Below are positions 17,708-25,871 of a stretch of 42,310 nucleotides of DNA, in pieces. This DNA comes from Bradyrhizobium sp. Leo170. GTDB lineage: Bacteria > Pseudomonadota > Alphaproteobacteria > Rhizobiales > Xanthobacteraceae. The notes under the pieces are model-generated. The model was not told the origin of the DNA. It worked only from the letters and a program-made list of their open reading frames with translations, and did no database searches. The stretch lies in contig NZ_PSRR01000031.1 of the NCBI RefSeq assembly GCF_004296405.1, positions 1 through 42,310 of the forward strand, in the 5' to 3' direction. Position 1 is the first letter of the stretch. Every line of letters starts with the position of its first letter. The position numbers and the translations under genes are program-made.

Positions 17708-18805
17708 GTGATTTTGTCGCTTCGATCGGTCCTGATATCTTTTTTATCGCTGGCGATCCTTGCGCTCGTCTGCGGCGCGGTCCGCGCGCAAGGCATAGCC
17801 CCCGACAAGGAATTGGTGGTGGCGACCAAGGAAGCCCCGCCTTTCGCGATGAAGCAGCCGGATGGGAGCTGGGGCGGTATCAGCATTGAGCTCTGGAAGA
17901 GGATAGCTGATCGCGCGCATCTGAAGTTTCGCCTGGTTGAGACCGAGAATGTGCAGGACCTGCTTGATGGCGTCGCGAAAGGCGCCTTCGACGCCGGCGT
18001 CGCAGCCGTAACTGTGACTGCTGCGCGTGCACGCAATGTCGATTTTTCTCAACCTTTCTACAACACCGGGCTCGGGATTGCGGTGCCGATCAATGAGAGC
18101 CCCTGGGTCTCGATCGGACGGGCGCTGCTCTCTTTCGGCTTCTTTCAGGCCGTGGGTCTGCTGCTTGGTCTTGCGATGGTGGTGGGCTTCATCATTTGGC
18201 TGCTGGAGCGCCGGAAGACGGAACATTTCGGCGGAGGCGCCAAGGGGCTCGGCTCCAGCTTCTGGTGGTCGACCATTGCTATGACGCAGGCGGGAGCTGC
18301 CGCAAATGCACCGGCAACGCTCCCCGGGCGGATCGTCGCGACCGGGTGGATGATCGCTTCCGTCATCGCGATAGCCGTGTTCACCGCCGGCATCACCTCC
18401 ACCCTTACGCGCAGAGAACTGCAAGGCGCCGTTCACAGCTTCAACGACCTGCGATCCGTGCGTGTCGGCGCCGTCGCAAACTCTCCGACAAGCGACTACC
18501 TCACGCGCCAGCAGCTTCCCTTCCGGGCATTCCCGGACGCTCAAAGCGGCCTATCCGCATTGAGCCGCGGTCAGATCGATGCCTTCGTGCATGACAAGCC
18601 GCTCCTCGCCTGGATCGTTCGTAACGACTTCTCAGGCGCGATCCGTGTCGTCGACACCAGCTTCGGCAGCGAGAGATATGCGATCGTCTTGCCGAAAGGC
18701 AGTGCCTTGCGGCCGATGCTCGATCTTGCCGTGCTCGATCAAATCGAAAGCGATCGGTGGCAACAGACACTGTTCCTTGCTCTTGGAAACGCCCGGTCGC
18801 CCTGA
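17708..18805 (+). CDS. Prokaryotic ionotropic-glutamate-receptor-like ligand-gated channel
   Basis: With the GTG at 17708 the protein has 365 residues. Order: signal peptide (1-28); ligand-binding lobe S1 (about 35-130); membrane helix (about 146-166); pore loop (about 183-195); second helix (about 211-232); ligand-binding lobe S2 (about 245-360). This is the GluR0 layout, without the animal M4 helix. Amino-acid ligand residues are visible: Arg107 before DFSQPF, aligning with the carboxylate-binding Arg, and Asp296 in FVHD, aligning with the amine-binding acid. The potassium filter TVGYG of GluR0 is absent; the pore reads AMTQAGAAANAPATLPGRIV, closer to animal receptors. It is more likely a channel than an ABC-type binding protein because of its two membrane segments. 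Confidence 0.8.
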   Translation: MILSLRSVLISFLSLAILALVCGAVRAQGIAPDKELVVATKEAPPFAMKQPDGSWGGISIELWKRIADRAHLKFRLVETENVQDLLDGVAKGAFDAGVAAVTVTAARARNVDFSQPFYNTGLGIAVPINESPWVSIGRALLSFGFFQAVGLLLGLAMVVGFIIWLLERRKTEHFGGGAKGLGSSFWWSTIAMTQAGAAANAPATLPGRIVATGWMIASVIAIAVFTAGITSTLTRRELQGAVHSFNDLRSVRVGAVANSPTSDYLTRQQLPFRAFPDAQSGLSALSRGQIDAFVHDKPLLAWIVRNDFSGAIRVVDTSFGSERYAIVLPKGSALRPMLDLAVLDQIESDRWQQTLFLALGNARSP

Positions 18806-18844
18806 TGATCCCATCGGCTTTCGGCGAACTCAAATCCAGCACGG

Positions 18845-18856
18845 CGACAATTGTCG
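18845..18856. promoter_or_regulatory. 12-base perfect palindrome upstream of the Crp/Fnr gene
   Basis: CGACAATTGTCG lies in the 180-base gap between the channel gene and the Crp/Fnr-type regulator, about 130 bases before the regulator start. It could be an operator. Its short length means chance is not excluded. Confidence 0.2.
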
Positions 18857-18985
18857 GTACTGTCGTAAGGTTGTTCGCACGCATGGGTGGTATGCGGTCG
18901 TTCCTCGGAACAGAACTCCGGTGATGGCGTTCGCAACGTCAGGGCTGGGTACTTTGGCCGAAAGTGGCAGAAAGACCCGGGAGGC

Positions 18986-19756
18986 ATGGCCGACGAACTT
19001 GGGGAAGCCTATCCTGGCAACCGGTTGTTGCGGGCGCTTATGCTCGCGCGCCTCGAATCCATTTTGCCGCATCTCGAACCGGTGAATCTGCGACAGCACC
19101 AAGTCCTTTTTCGCGCCGGCGCACCGATCGATCACCTCTACTTCATAGATCGAGGCTTGGTTTCTCGCGTCAAGGCCATGGAGGATGGTCGAGTTGTCGA
19201 GATCGGAGCTGTCGGAAACGAAGGCGTCGTCGGACTTTTCGCTATCCATGGAATCCGGGGCGCGATGTGGGAATATGCCGTCCGGATTCCGGGAATGGCG
19301 CTTCGCATCGATCGCGACACGTTCGAGCGGAAGATCACGCAAGCTGGTGAAGCTTCGGCCCTTCTGCGCCGGTACAGCAGTCTGGTTGTCGATGCATTCT
19401 CGCAGATCGCCGCATGCAACCGCCTGCACTCGCTTCGGCAGCGCTGCTGCCACTGGCTTCTGGTTGCGCACGACAGCGCTGGCTCGGACAGTTTTCCTCT
19501 CACGCACGAGTTGCTCGCCCTGACGCTTGGAGTTCAGCGCTCCGGCGTATCGATCGCAGCCAATTCCCTGCAGAAGGCCGGCTTGATTCACTATAGGCAC
19601 GGTCGAGTGAATATCCTCGGCCGTGCACGCCTCGAAACGGAGGCCTGCGAATGCTACGCGGCGACGCGTAGACAATTCGATGCACTATTTACGGATACGC
19701 GGCGCACGCGACGGACAGCGCGACAATTTGCTGTAGTTTCCGCGCGCATCGGTTGA
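18986..19756 (+). CDS. Crp/Fnr-family transcriptional regulator
   Basis: This 256-residue protein (from the ATG at 18986) has a cyclic-nucleotide-binding-like beta-barrel (about 15-140). It includes FRAGAPIDHLYFIDRGLVSRV and VEIGAVGNEGVVG in the positions of the effector pocket, then a dimer helix. A winged helix-turn-helix spans about 185-225 (LTHELLALTLGVQRSGVSIA, then LQKAGLIHYRHGRVNI). The four N-terminal Cys of FNR are missing, so an iron-sulphur oxygen sensor is unlikely, and the cAMP pocket is not clearly conserved. The frame opens 33 codons upstream. GGGAGG lies very close to the chosen ATG, so the start is uncertain. The next gene downstream is the autotransporter. Confidence 0.85.
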   Translation: MADELGEAYPGNRLLRALMLARLESILPHLEPVNLRQHQVLFRAGAPIDHLYFIDRGLVSRVKAMEDGRVVEIGAVGNEGVVGLFAIHGIRGAMWEYAVRIPGMALRIDRDTFERKITQAGEASALLRRYSSLVVDAFSQIAACNRLHSLRQRCCHWLLVAHDSAGSDSFPLTHELLALTLGVQRSGVSIAANSLQKAGLIHYRHGRVNILGRARLETEACECYAATRRQFDALFTDTRRTRRTARQFAVVSARIG

Positions 19757-19801
19757 TTAACCAAGTCCCACGGAAGCATTTCTGGGTTGCCTCTTCGAGC
19801 A

Positions 19802-19829
19802 GAAGTCTGTCCGAAATCGAACAGACTTC
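19802..19829 (+). promoter_or_regulatory. Inverted repeat in the autotransporter leader
   Basis: GAAGTCTGT (19802-19810) and ACAGACTTC (19821-19829) are perfect 9-base complements around a 10-base spacer. The repeat lies about 50 bases before the autotransporter start and about 45 bases after the regulator stop. No T-run follows, so an operator or a leader RNA hairpin is more likely than a terminator. Confidence 0.4.
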
Positions 19830-19877
19830 ACGAGTCCCACGGTGTCACGCTTGCGAATCGCAGGCTTGGGGATTCGA

Positions 19878-21998
19878 ATGCTTGCTTCATCACGACGAGA
19901 GATGCCTTTGGTCAGGCATCTGCGACACTGGGTGGCACTATCCACGACGTCAGCGCTAATGCTGTACGTGTCAGACGCAAGGGCGATCGACGTCAGCACG
20001 CAAGGCGAACTCGACGCCGCGATCGCAACCGGCGCCAATCCGGTCAATATCGTGGTGGGCAATCTGGCACTGTCCGGGAGTCAGGCGTTCGCGCCCAACA
20101 CTGATGTGACGGTCGCGCCCGGCGCGAGCTTGGCGCTTTCCAACGCCAATCAGATCGTGGGATCGATCGGTGGTGGCGGCATCGTCACGCTTGGAACCCA
20201 AGGTCTCGCGGTTGGGGCCAACAATACCGATACGGCGTTCTCCGGCACGATCGACATGACCAACCAGGGATACAACCCTCCTTATGGGACCTTCGCCAAG
20301 ATTGGTTCAGGTACGCTGACCATCGATGGTGCCACGCTCACGCAGGGTGAAAGCTACATCGTTCAAGGCGCGATGGCGCAGACAAGCGGAAGCACGACGA
20401 TCACCTATCTCGCGGTGGGTGAGGGCGTCACCGGCGGCACGCCCAATGTCGGTGCGTTGAACGTTTCGGGTGGTCTCATCACCTTCGGTACCGGCTTGCA
20501 GATCGGCGACTTCGGTGGAGTGGGCACGGTCAATCAAACGGGCGGCATAGTCAGGGTGACCCCTACCTGCGGCGACATCAGTCACTGCGCCTCGATGAAC
20601 ATCGGCAACCAGGGTGGCGTCGGCACATACAACATCAGCGGCGGCGAGCTTTACCTCGACGGTGGCCTCAACGGCCTTGGGCGTACCTCTGGCACAGGCA
20701 GGCCCGGAAGTGCCGGCACGCTCAACATCGGCGGTGGTGTCGTCGATCTGTCCGGCGGTGGCCGTCTCATCGTCGGATATGGCAACACGGATGCGGCTCA
20801 GGCGCAATCGCAGGGAGTAATCAATCAAACCAGCGGCATCCTGCGCGTCCACAATGGATCGACGCTCCATCTCTCCGGCCTCAACACCAGCACGGGCACA
20901 TACAATCTCAACGGCGGCGCGCTCGAGATCGGCGGCAACAGCCTGCTCGCTTCCTACAACAACAATAATCCGGATTATCAGTTCAATGTCGGCGGTGGCA
21001 CGATCAGGGTGATCGAGGCCCCGCTCGTGACAGGCGTGAACGCGACGTTGACCGGTGGCGTCGCTACGATCGACACGAATGGGTTGAGCGCAACATGGAA
21101 TGGCGTGCTGTCGGGGACCGGCAGCCTCGCAAAGAGCGGAGCCGGATCTCTGGCGCTGACCGGCAGCAACAGCTATGCCGGTGGAACGTTCCTGAATGAG
21201 GGCACTCTGCAGGTGACCGCGGATAGCAATCTCGGTGCGACCACGGGCGGACTGACCTTCGATGGCGGCAGCCTTCAGCTTGGCGCCGGCTTCAATACGG
21301 CGCGTGGCGTTACGCTGAACGGCAATGGCGGCGCGATCGATACGAACGGCTTCAATACGACCTTCTCAGGGACGTTCGGCGGGACGGGCGGCCTCACCAA
21401 GACAGGTGCGGGGATGCTGACCGTCGCGGGTGCCGGCTCTTACGTGGGCCCGACTCTCGTCAACGCCGGCACGCTGCAAGCGGGCGCGGCGAACGTGCTT
21501 TCCCCCAACAGCGCCTATACGGTCGCAGGCGGGACCACGCTCGACCTCAACAGCTTCAACCAGACCATCGGATCGCTTGCGGGCGCAGGTCAAGTCGCGC
21601 TGGGCTCGGCTGCGCTCACGGCCGGCAACGACAACACCTCTACGGTCTTCTCCGGCGCCATCACCGGGTCCGGTGGGCTGGTCAAGAGCGGGTCGGGCAC
21701 ATTCTCGCTGACAGGCGCCAGCACCTACACTGGACCGACCAACGTGAACGCGGGTGTTCTGGGCGTGGATGGCTCGCTGATATCGCCGGTGTCGGTCAAT
21801 GCCGGCGGCATGCTGGTGGGCAATGGCACGATCGGCGGCCTGAGCGCAGCAAGCGGCGGCGTCGTGGCGCCGGGCCATTCGATCGGCACACTGAATGTCG
21901 CCGGTAATGTGAGCTTCGCACCAGGATCCACTTACGTTGCGGAGCTGAATCCCACGGGCCAGGCCGATCTGATCGCGGCAAGTGGACACGCCAGCTGA
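19878..21998 (+). CDS. Autotransporter, passenger part (cut short by a frameshift)
   Basis: This is the 706-residue N-terminal part of a type V secreted protein. The ATG at 19878 has GGGGA five bases before it and gives a long signal peptide (to about VSDARA); the frame opens 12 codons earlier with a GTG. The passenger is a Gly/Asn/Thr-rich beta-helix. First come several short units of the form GTYNISGGELYL and GTLNIGGGVVDL. Then there are three autotransporter-associated strand repeats (TGSLAKSGAGSLALTG near 21118, TGGLTKTGAGMLTVAG near 21386, SGGLVKSGSGTFSLTG near 21668). The frame ends abruptly at TGA 21996-21998. The expected continuation lies in the next frame from 21995, so one base is missing relative to an intact gene. 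Confidence 0.85.
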   Translation: MLASSRREMPLVRHLRHWVALSTTSALMLYVSDARAIDVSTQGELDAAIATGANPVNIVVGNLALSGSQAFAPNTDVTVAPGASLALSNANQIVGSIGGGGIVTLGTQGLAVGANNTDTAFSGTIDMTNQGYNPPYGTFAKIGSGTLTIDGATLTQGESYIVQGAMAQTSGSTTITYLAVGEGVTGGTPNVGALNVSGGLITFGTGLQIGDFGGVGTVNQTGGIVRVTPTCGDISHCASMNIGNQGGVGTYNISGGELYLDGGLNGLGRTSGTGRPGSAGTLNIGGGVVDLSGGGRLIVGYGNTDAAQAQSQGVINQTSGILRVHNGSTLHLSGLNTSTGTYNLNGGALEIGGNSLLASYNNNNPDYQFNVGGGTIRVIEAPLVTGVNATLTGGVATIDTNGLSATWNGVLSGTGSLAKSGAGSLALTGSNSYAGGTFLNEGTLQVTADSNLGATTGGLTFDGGSLQLGAGFNTARGVTLNGNGGAIDTNGFNTTFSGTFGGTGGLTKTGAGMLTVAGAGSYVGPTLVNAGTLQAGAANVLSPNSAYTVAGGTTLDLNSFNQTIGSLAGAGQVALGSAALTAGNDNTSTVFSGAITGSGGLVKSGSGTFSLTGASTYTGPTNVNAGVLGVDGSLISPVSVNAGGMLVGNGTIGGLSAASGGVVAPGHSIGTLNVAGNVSFAPGSTYVAELNPTGQADLIAASGHAS

Positions 21999-22153
21999 CA
22001 GGCGGGACGGTACAGACACTTGGCGCTTTCACGCCTGACCTCGCCTACACGATCCTGACGGCGCAAGACGGTGTCAGCGGCAGCTTCTCCGGTGTCTCGT
22101 CGGCTACCGATTATGCGTTCCTCAGTCCGATTCTGAGCTACACACCGACCTCC

Positions 22154-23410
22154 GTGCTGTTGACGCTCGAACAGGTCAGTAGCTTCGCGAGCGCCGCCAT
22201 CACTCCGAACCAGACGAGCGTTGCCGAGGCGGCTGGCGCGCTGCCTGCGAGCAGCCCTCTATTCCAGGCGTTGCTCACCCAGCCCTCGGTTGCGGGAGCC
22301 CGGCAGGCCTTCGATGCGCTCTCGGGCGAGATACATGGCAGCGTGCAGACGACCATGCTCGATGACAGCCGCTACTTGCGCCAGGCGGTGCTCGGACGCC
22401 TGCGCCAGGCATCCTTTGCCGACCAGTTGGGACCGTTCGCAGCCCTCACGGCCGGCGGGCCGCTGCTGGCACATGCCGATTCCGCCGCGGGCAATACCGG
22501 CGCCGCACTTGCCTATGCCGGCACGAGAAGAACGGCCTTCCCCACGAAAAGTCCGCTCGCCCCGGGGCCGCCGCGCGGCCCCGATATTGCCTGGTGGGCG
22601 CAGGGCGTCGGCGCCTGGGGCAAGATAGGCAGCGATGGCAATGCTGCCGACGTGAGCCGCAACCTCGGCGGTTTCTTCTCCGGCGTCGACAGCAGCTTCG
22701 GCGCTAACTGGCGTGCCGGCATCGCCGGCGGCTATACCAATTCGAACGTGCGGGTGAATGCGCAGGCAAGCGCCGCCAATGTCGACACGGCGCATCTGGC
22801 CGCCTATGCCGGCGCCGCATACGGCCCCTGGAACCTGCGTTCAGGCGTAGCCGGGAGCTGGAGTACGATCGACACCAGCCGAGCTATCCTGTTTCCCGGC
22901 TTCGCCGACCAGGCAACGGCACGTTACAACGCCACCACCGCCCAGGTGTTTGGCGAGGTCGGCCATAGCATTCGCTTTGGCAATATCGCCGCCGAGCCGT
23001 TCGCCGGTCTGGCGTGGGTGCACCTGGATACGGACGGCTTCAGCGAGCGTGGAGGTCTTGCCGCGCTCATCGGATCGTCGACCCGCGACGATATCGGCTA
23101 TTCCACCCTCGGAGCACGCATCGCCACCGGCGTCCAGCTCCAGAACGGCATGATGCTGACGCCGCGCGCCGCGTTGGCGTGGCAACATGCTTTTGGCGAC
23201 GTGACGCCGGGCGCGGCGCTCGCGTTCCAGAGTTTGGGCAGCGCCTTTAGCATTTCCGGCGTGCCTCTGGCGCGCGATGCCGCGCTGGTCGAAAGCGGCG
23301 TCGATCTGAACATCAATCCGAGCGTAACGATCGGCGTGTCGTATCTGGGACAGCTTTCCGACAGAGTGAATGATCACTCGGTCAAGGGTAACCTGAGCTG
23401 GCGCTTCTGA
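22154..23410 (+). CDS. Autotransporter, C-terminal beta-barrel part (frameshifted continuation)
   Basis: This is the second half of the same gene. The open frame actually begins at the shift point (about 21995, reading LTGGTVQTLGAFTPDLAYTI) and has no real start of its own; the GTG at 22154 is only the first possible codon. The part holds the passenger-to-barrel linker (FDALSGEIHGSVQTTML) and the autotransporter barrel from about 22590 (WWAQGVGAWGKIGSDGNAAD) to the end. It closes with GNLSWRF, the terminal Phe typical of outer-membrane barrels. Joined with the passenger it would give about 1180 residues. Without frame repair the passenger could not be displayed. Confidence 0.8.
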   Translation: MLLTLEQVSSFASAAITPNQTSVAEAAGALPASSPLFQALLTQPSVAGARQAFDALSGEIHGSVQTTMLDDSRYLRQAVLGRLRQASFADQLGPFAALTAGGPLLAHADSAAGNTGAALAYAGTRRTAFPTKSPLAPGPPRGPDIAWWAQGVGAWGKIGSDGNAADVSRNLGGFFSGVDSSFGANWRAGIAGGYTNSNVRVNAQASAANVDTAHLAAYAGAAYGPWNLRSGVAGSWSTIDTSRAILFPGFADQATARYNATTAQVFGEVGHSIRFGNIAAEPFAGLAWVHLDTDGFSERGGLAALIGSSTRDDIGYSTLGARIATGVQLQNGMMLTPRAALAWQHAFGDVTPGAALAFQSLGSAFSISGVPLARDAALVESGVDLNINPSVTIGVSYLGQLSDRVNDHSVKGNLSWRF

Positions 23411-23427
23411 GCGGCGGAACGCACTTG

Positions 23428-23448
23428 GCCGTCCACATGCAGGACGGC
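23428..23448. terminator. Bidirectional hairpin between convergent genes
   Basis: GCCGTCC and GGACGGC pair around a 7-base loop in the 55-base gap between the autotransporter and the symporter, which converge here. No U-run is present on either side, so it is a candidate shared terminator by position. Confidence 0.5.
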
Positions 23449-23465
23449 TCGCCCTTCGTTGGGGT

Positions 23466-24983
23466 TCAGACGTATCCGAGCCAATGCCAATAGGTGGCGC
23501 CGAGCAGCATTACCAGCGCAAGCGCGACGATGGTGAGCACAAGGCCGGTGCGAACGAAGTCCTTGGCCTCGAAGGTCTCGGTCCCATAGGCCACCATGTT
23601 TTGCGGCGCGTTCACCACGAGAATGAAGCCGAAACTCACGACGAACTGCAGCAACATGGTCATGCCCACCATATTGATGCCGGGCGTTGCCACATGCTGA
23701 AGGACCGCAATGACGATCGGGATCATCGCGGAAGCGAGCGCGGTCGCGCTGGCGAAGCCGAGATGGATCACTGTCAAGAACAGGCTCATCACGCCGAGGA
23801 TGAACAGCGGGCTGGCGTTCTGAAGTCCAAACTTGGTCACGACCAGATTGGCCAGCCAGACGGCGCCGCCGGTCTGCAGCAGGGCGGTGCCAAGGCTGAT
23901 GCCGACGCCGAACAGCACGACGGTCCCCCACGGGATCTTCGGCTGCGCCTCCTTCCACGTCATGATTCCGACGCCGGGCATGAACATCAATGCAACGGCC
24001 GCGATGGTGGTCGATGACGTATCGAAGCGGTGCAGCACGCCCTCGGTCGCCCAGAACGCAAGCAATGTCAGCGAAATCGCAAGCAGCTTCTTCTCGGACG
24101 CTTTCATCGGCCCCAATTCGGCGAGCGACTGCCGGATCGCATCGCGACCGCCGGGTACCTCCTTGACTTCCGGCGGCATCATGCGCGTCGTCTCGAAATA
24201 GAGCACCACCGACATGATGATCCCGAACGGCGCCGCCGCGACGAACCATTCGCCCCAGGTGATGCTCTGGTTCAGCGTCTTCTCGATGAAACCTACGGCA
24301 ACCATGTTCTGCGCCGCCGCGGTTTTGATGCCGACATTCCAGATGCTGGCCGTCTGCGTCGCGGTGATCATCAGCATGCCGGCAAAGGCGCCCTTCTTGC
24401 TGACGCCGAAGGCGGCGATGATGCCGAGCATGATCGGAACGATGCAGGCGACTCGCGCTGTCGTCGAAGGCACCAGAAACGACATGATGAAACCGACAAC
24501 AATCGCACCAATCACGACGTGGCGGGTTTCGGTGCCGACGCGGGAGAGAATGAAGAGGGCGATGCGTCTGTCGAGCTTTGTGGCTGTCATGGCGGCGGCG
24601 ATGAAGAGCGCGGACGCCACCAGTGCCAATGCGGTGTTGGCGAAGCCGCTGAAAGCAAGACCCAAGCCCGCGCTGGTGCCCATTGCTACGGCCGGATTGG
24701 TCAGGCTCGGTGCCGTGCCGAGCAGAAAGGCCATCAGCGCGGCGATGACCACGCCTGATACCGCGTAGTCGAGCGTCTCCGTCATCCAGACGATCACGGC
24801 AAAGGCGAGCACGGCCAGCATGCGATGGCCCGACATCGACAATCCCTGTGGTGTCGGTAACACAAGAGCAATGACCAGCACGGCAATGGCCAGCAGAAGC
24901 CCCCAGTTGGAGCGGAGCCAGGACGGTTGAGCCGGATCACCAGAGTGTGCGCCAACGGATACTGATGAATCTGCAGTCGACAT
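23466..24983 (-). CDS. DASS (SLC13) family sodium-coupled anion symporter
   Basis: This 505-residue inner-membrane protein has about 11-12 helices. The two pseudo-symmetric substrate/sodium motifs of the family (SNT-type) appear in variant form as PSTTARV (172-178) followed by CIVPI, and near residue 425 as GFASATALASAMIPI. The family includes the dicarboxylate, citrate and sulphate carriers CitT, TtdT and SdcS. The substrate cannot be told from the sequence; replacement of SNT by STT and SAT is a notable departure. The ATG has GAGGAG upstream. It stands alone on the minus strand. Confidence 0.87.
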   Translation of the reverse strand: MSTADSSVSVGAHSGDPAQPSWLRSNWGLLLAIAVLVIALVLPTPQGLSMSGHRMLAVLAFAVIVWMTETLDYAVSGVVIAALMAFLLGTAPSLTNPAVAMGTSAGLGLAFSGFANTALALVASALFIAAAMTATKLDRRIALFILSRVGTETRHVVIGAIVVGFIMSFLVPSTTARVACIVPIMLGIIAAFGVSKKGAFAGMLMITATQTASIWNVGIKTAAAQNMVAVGFIEKTLNQSITWGEWFVAAAPFGIIMSVVLYFETTRMMPPEVKEVPGGRDAIRQSLAELGPMKASEKKLLAISLTLLAFWATEGVLHRFDTSSTTIAAVALMFMPGVGIMTWKEAQPKIPWGTVVLFGVGISLGTALLQTGGAVWLANLVVTKFGLQNASPLFILGVMSLFLTVIHLGFASATALASAMIPIVIAVLQHVATPGINMVGMTMLLQFVVSFGFILVVNAPQNMVAYGTETFEAKDFVRTGLVLTIVALALVMLLGATYWHWLGYV

Positions 24984-25070
24984 GAAGTGCTCCTCTCGTC
25001 GCTCAAGACTTTGCGCGACGATTGCTGCGCTGCTTTGAGGAAGATCAAGAGGCGATGCAGATGACGGCCG

Positions 25071-25871
25071 CTATGCTTTCCGTTCTGACGGCAGCCCCTG
25101 CTCGATGCTTTGAAACCGCAGCGGTGCGAGGGCGACGGCACGCTCCCACCAGTCCGTCACGCGCTCGGCGAGCGCGGTGCTGCCTCGGCCCTTGCCGGGG
25201 ACGATCCTGATGCCCCTGACGGCTTCGGCATGATAGCCGCGGGCGAGGCGGGTGATCTTGATGACGATGCCGGCCCGGCCCCGCTTGGTCAGCGGGACCA
25301 GCAGGCGGCCGTTGCGGCGGAGCGATTCGATCCACAGCGGATGCGGATGATTGAAGCCGGCATGGACGATGATGACATCGGCCGGCCCGCCCACGTCGTT
25401 GCAGCCGTCGCCGTGGATCACTTCGACATTCTTGTATCGCCTCAGATTGGCGGCGGCACGGCTGGCCAGTGCCTTGTTACAGTCGATGGCAAGCACCTTG
25501 CCTTGCGCGCCGACGATCCTGGACAGGATCGCCGAATAATAGCCGAGCCCGCAGCCGATCTGCACGACGCGTTCTTTCTCCTTGAGGTCGAGTACATCGA
25601 AGAAATGCGCCCACAGGCTCGGCAGTCCGGTGTCGAGCTTGCGCCGTTCATCGATCGCGACCAGCACGTCGTCATAGAGATGAACGGGGTCGGCATCGGC
25701 GGTGGAGCTGTAGCCGCGTCCGGCCTCGCGACGGATGCGCCAGGGGCCATCGCCCGCAAAGTGCTCGCGCGGTACCGTGGCGAAAGCCCGCAGCAGGCAT
25801 GCGGAGGAAATCTGCTCGCCTTGCCCGATCGCTTTCGCGTAGCCTCGTCTTGCCGCCGCCAGATCGCTCAT
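25071..25871 (-). CDS. Protein-L-isoaspartate methyltransferase-like SAM-dependent methyltransferase
   Basis: This 266-residue protein resembles protein-L-isoaspartate O-methyltransferases. The N-terminal stretch LLRAFATVPREHFAGD (27-41) and the later DDVLVAIDERR match the PIMT substrate region. SAM-binding motif I is VVQIGCGLGYYSA (102-114), followed by AIDCN and IHGDGCND. The last 60 residues diverge from classical PIMT, so the substrate may differ. Its ATG overlaps the stop of the large cyclase gene in an ATGA, so the two are translationally coupled. The frame extends into that gene, but the conserved part starts here. Confidence 0.85.
   Translation of the reverse strand: MSDLAAARRGYAKAIGQGEQISSACLLRAFATVPREHFAGDGPWRIRREAGRGYSSTADADPVHLYDDVLVAIDERRKLDTGLPSLWAHFFDVLDLKEKERVVQIGCGLGYYSAILSRIVGAQGKVLAIDCNKALASRAAANLRRYKNVEVIHGDGCNDVGGPADVIIVHAGFNHPHPLWIESLRRNGRLLVPLTKRGRAGIVIKITRLARGYHAEAVRGIRIVPGKGRGSTALAERVTDWWERAVALAPLRFQSIEQGLPSERKA

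Noticed and set aside
19753..19770. FNR-box-like TTGAT next to the regulator stop
   Set aside because: The second half-site does not match ATCAA at the needed spacing.
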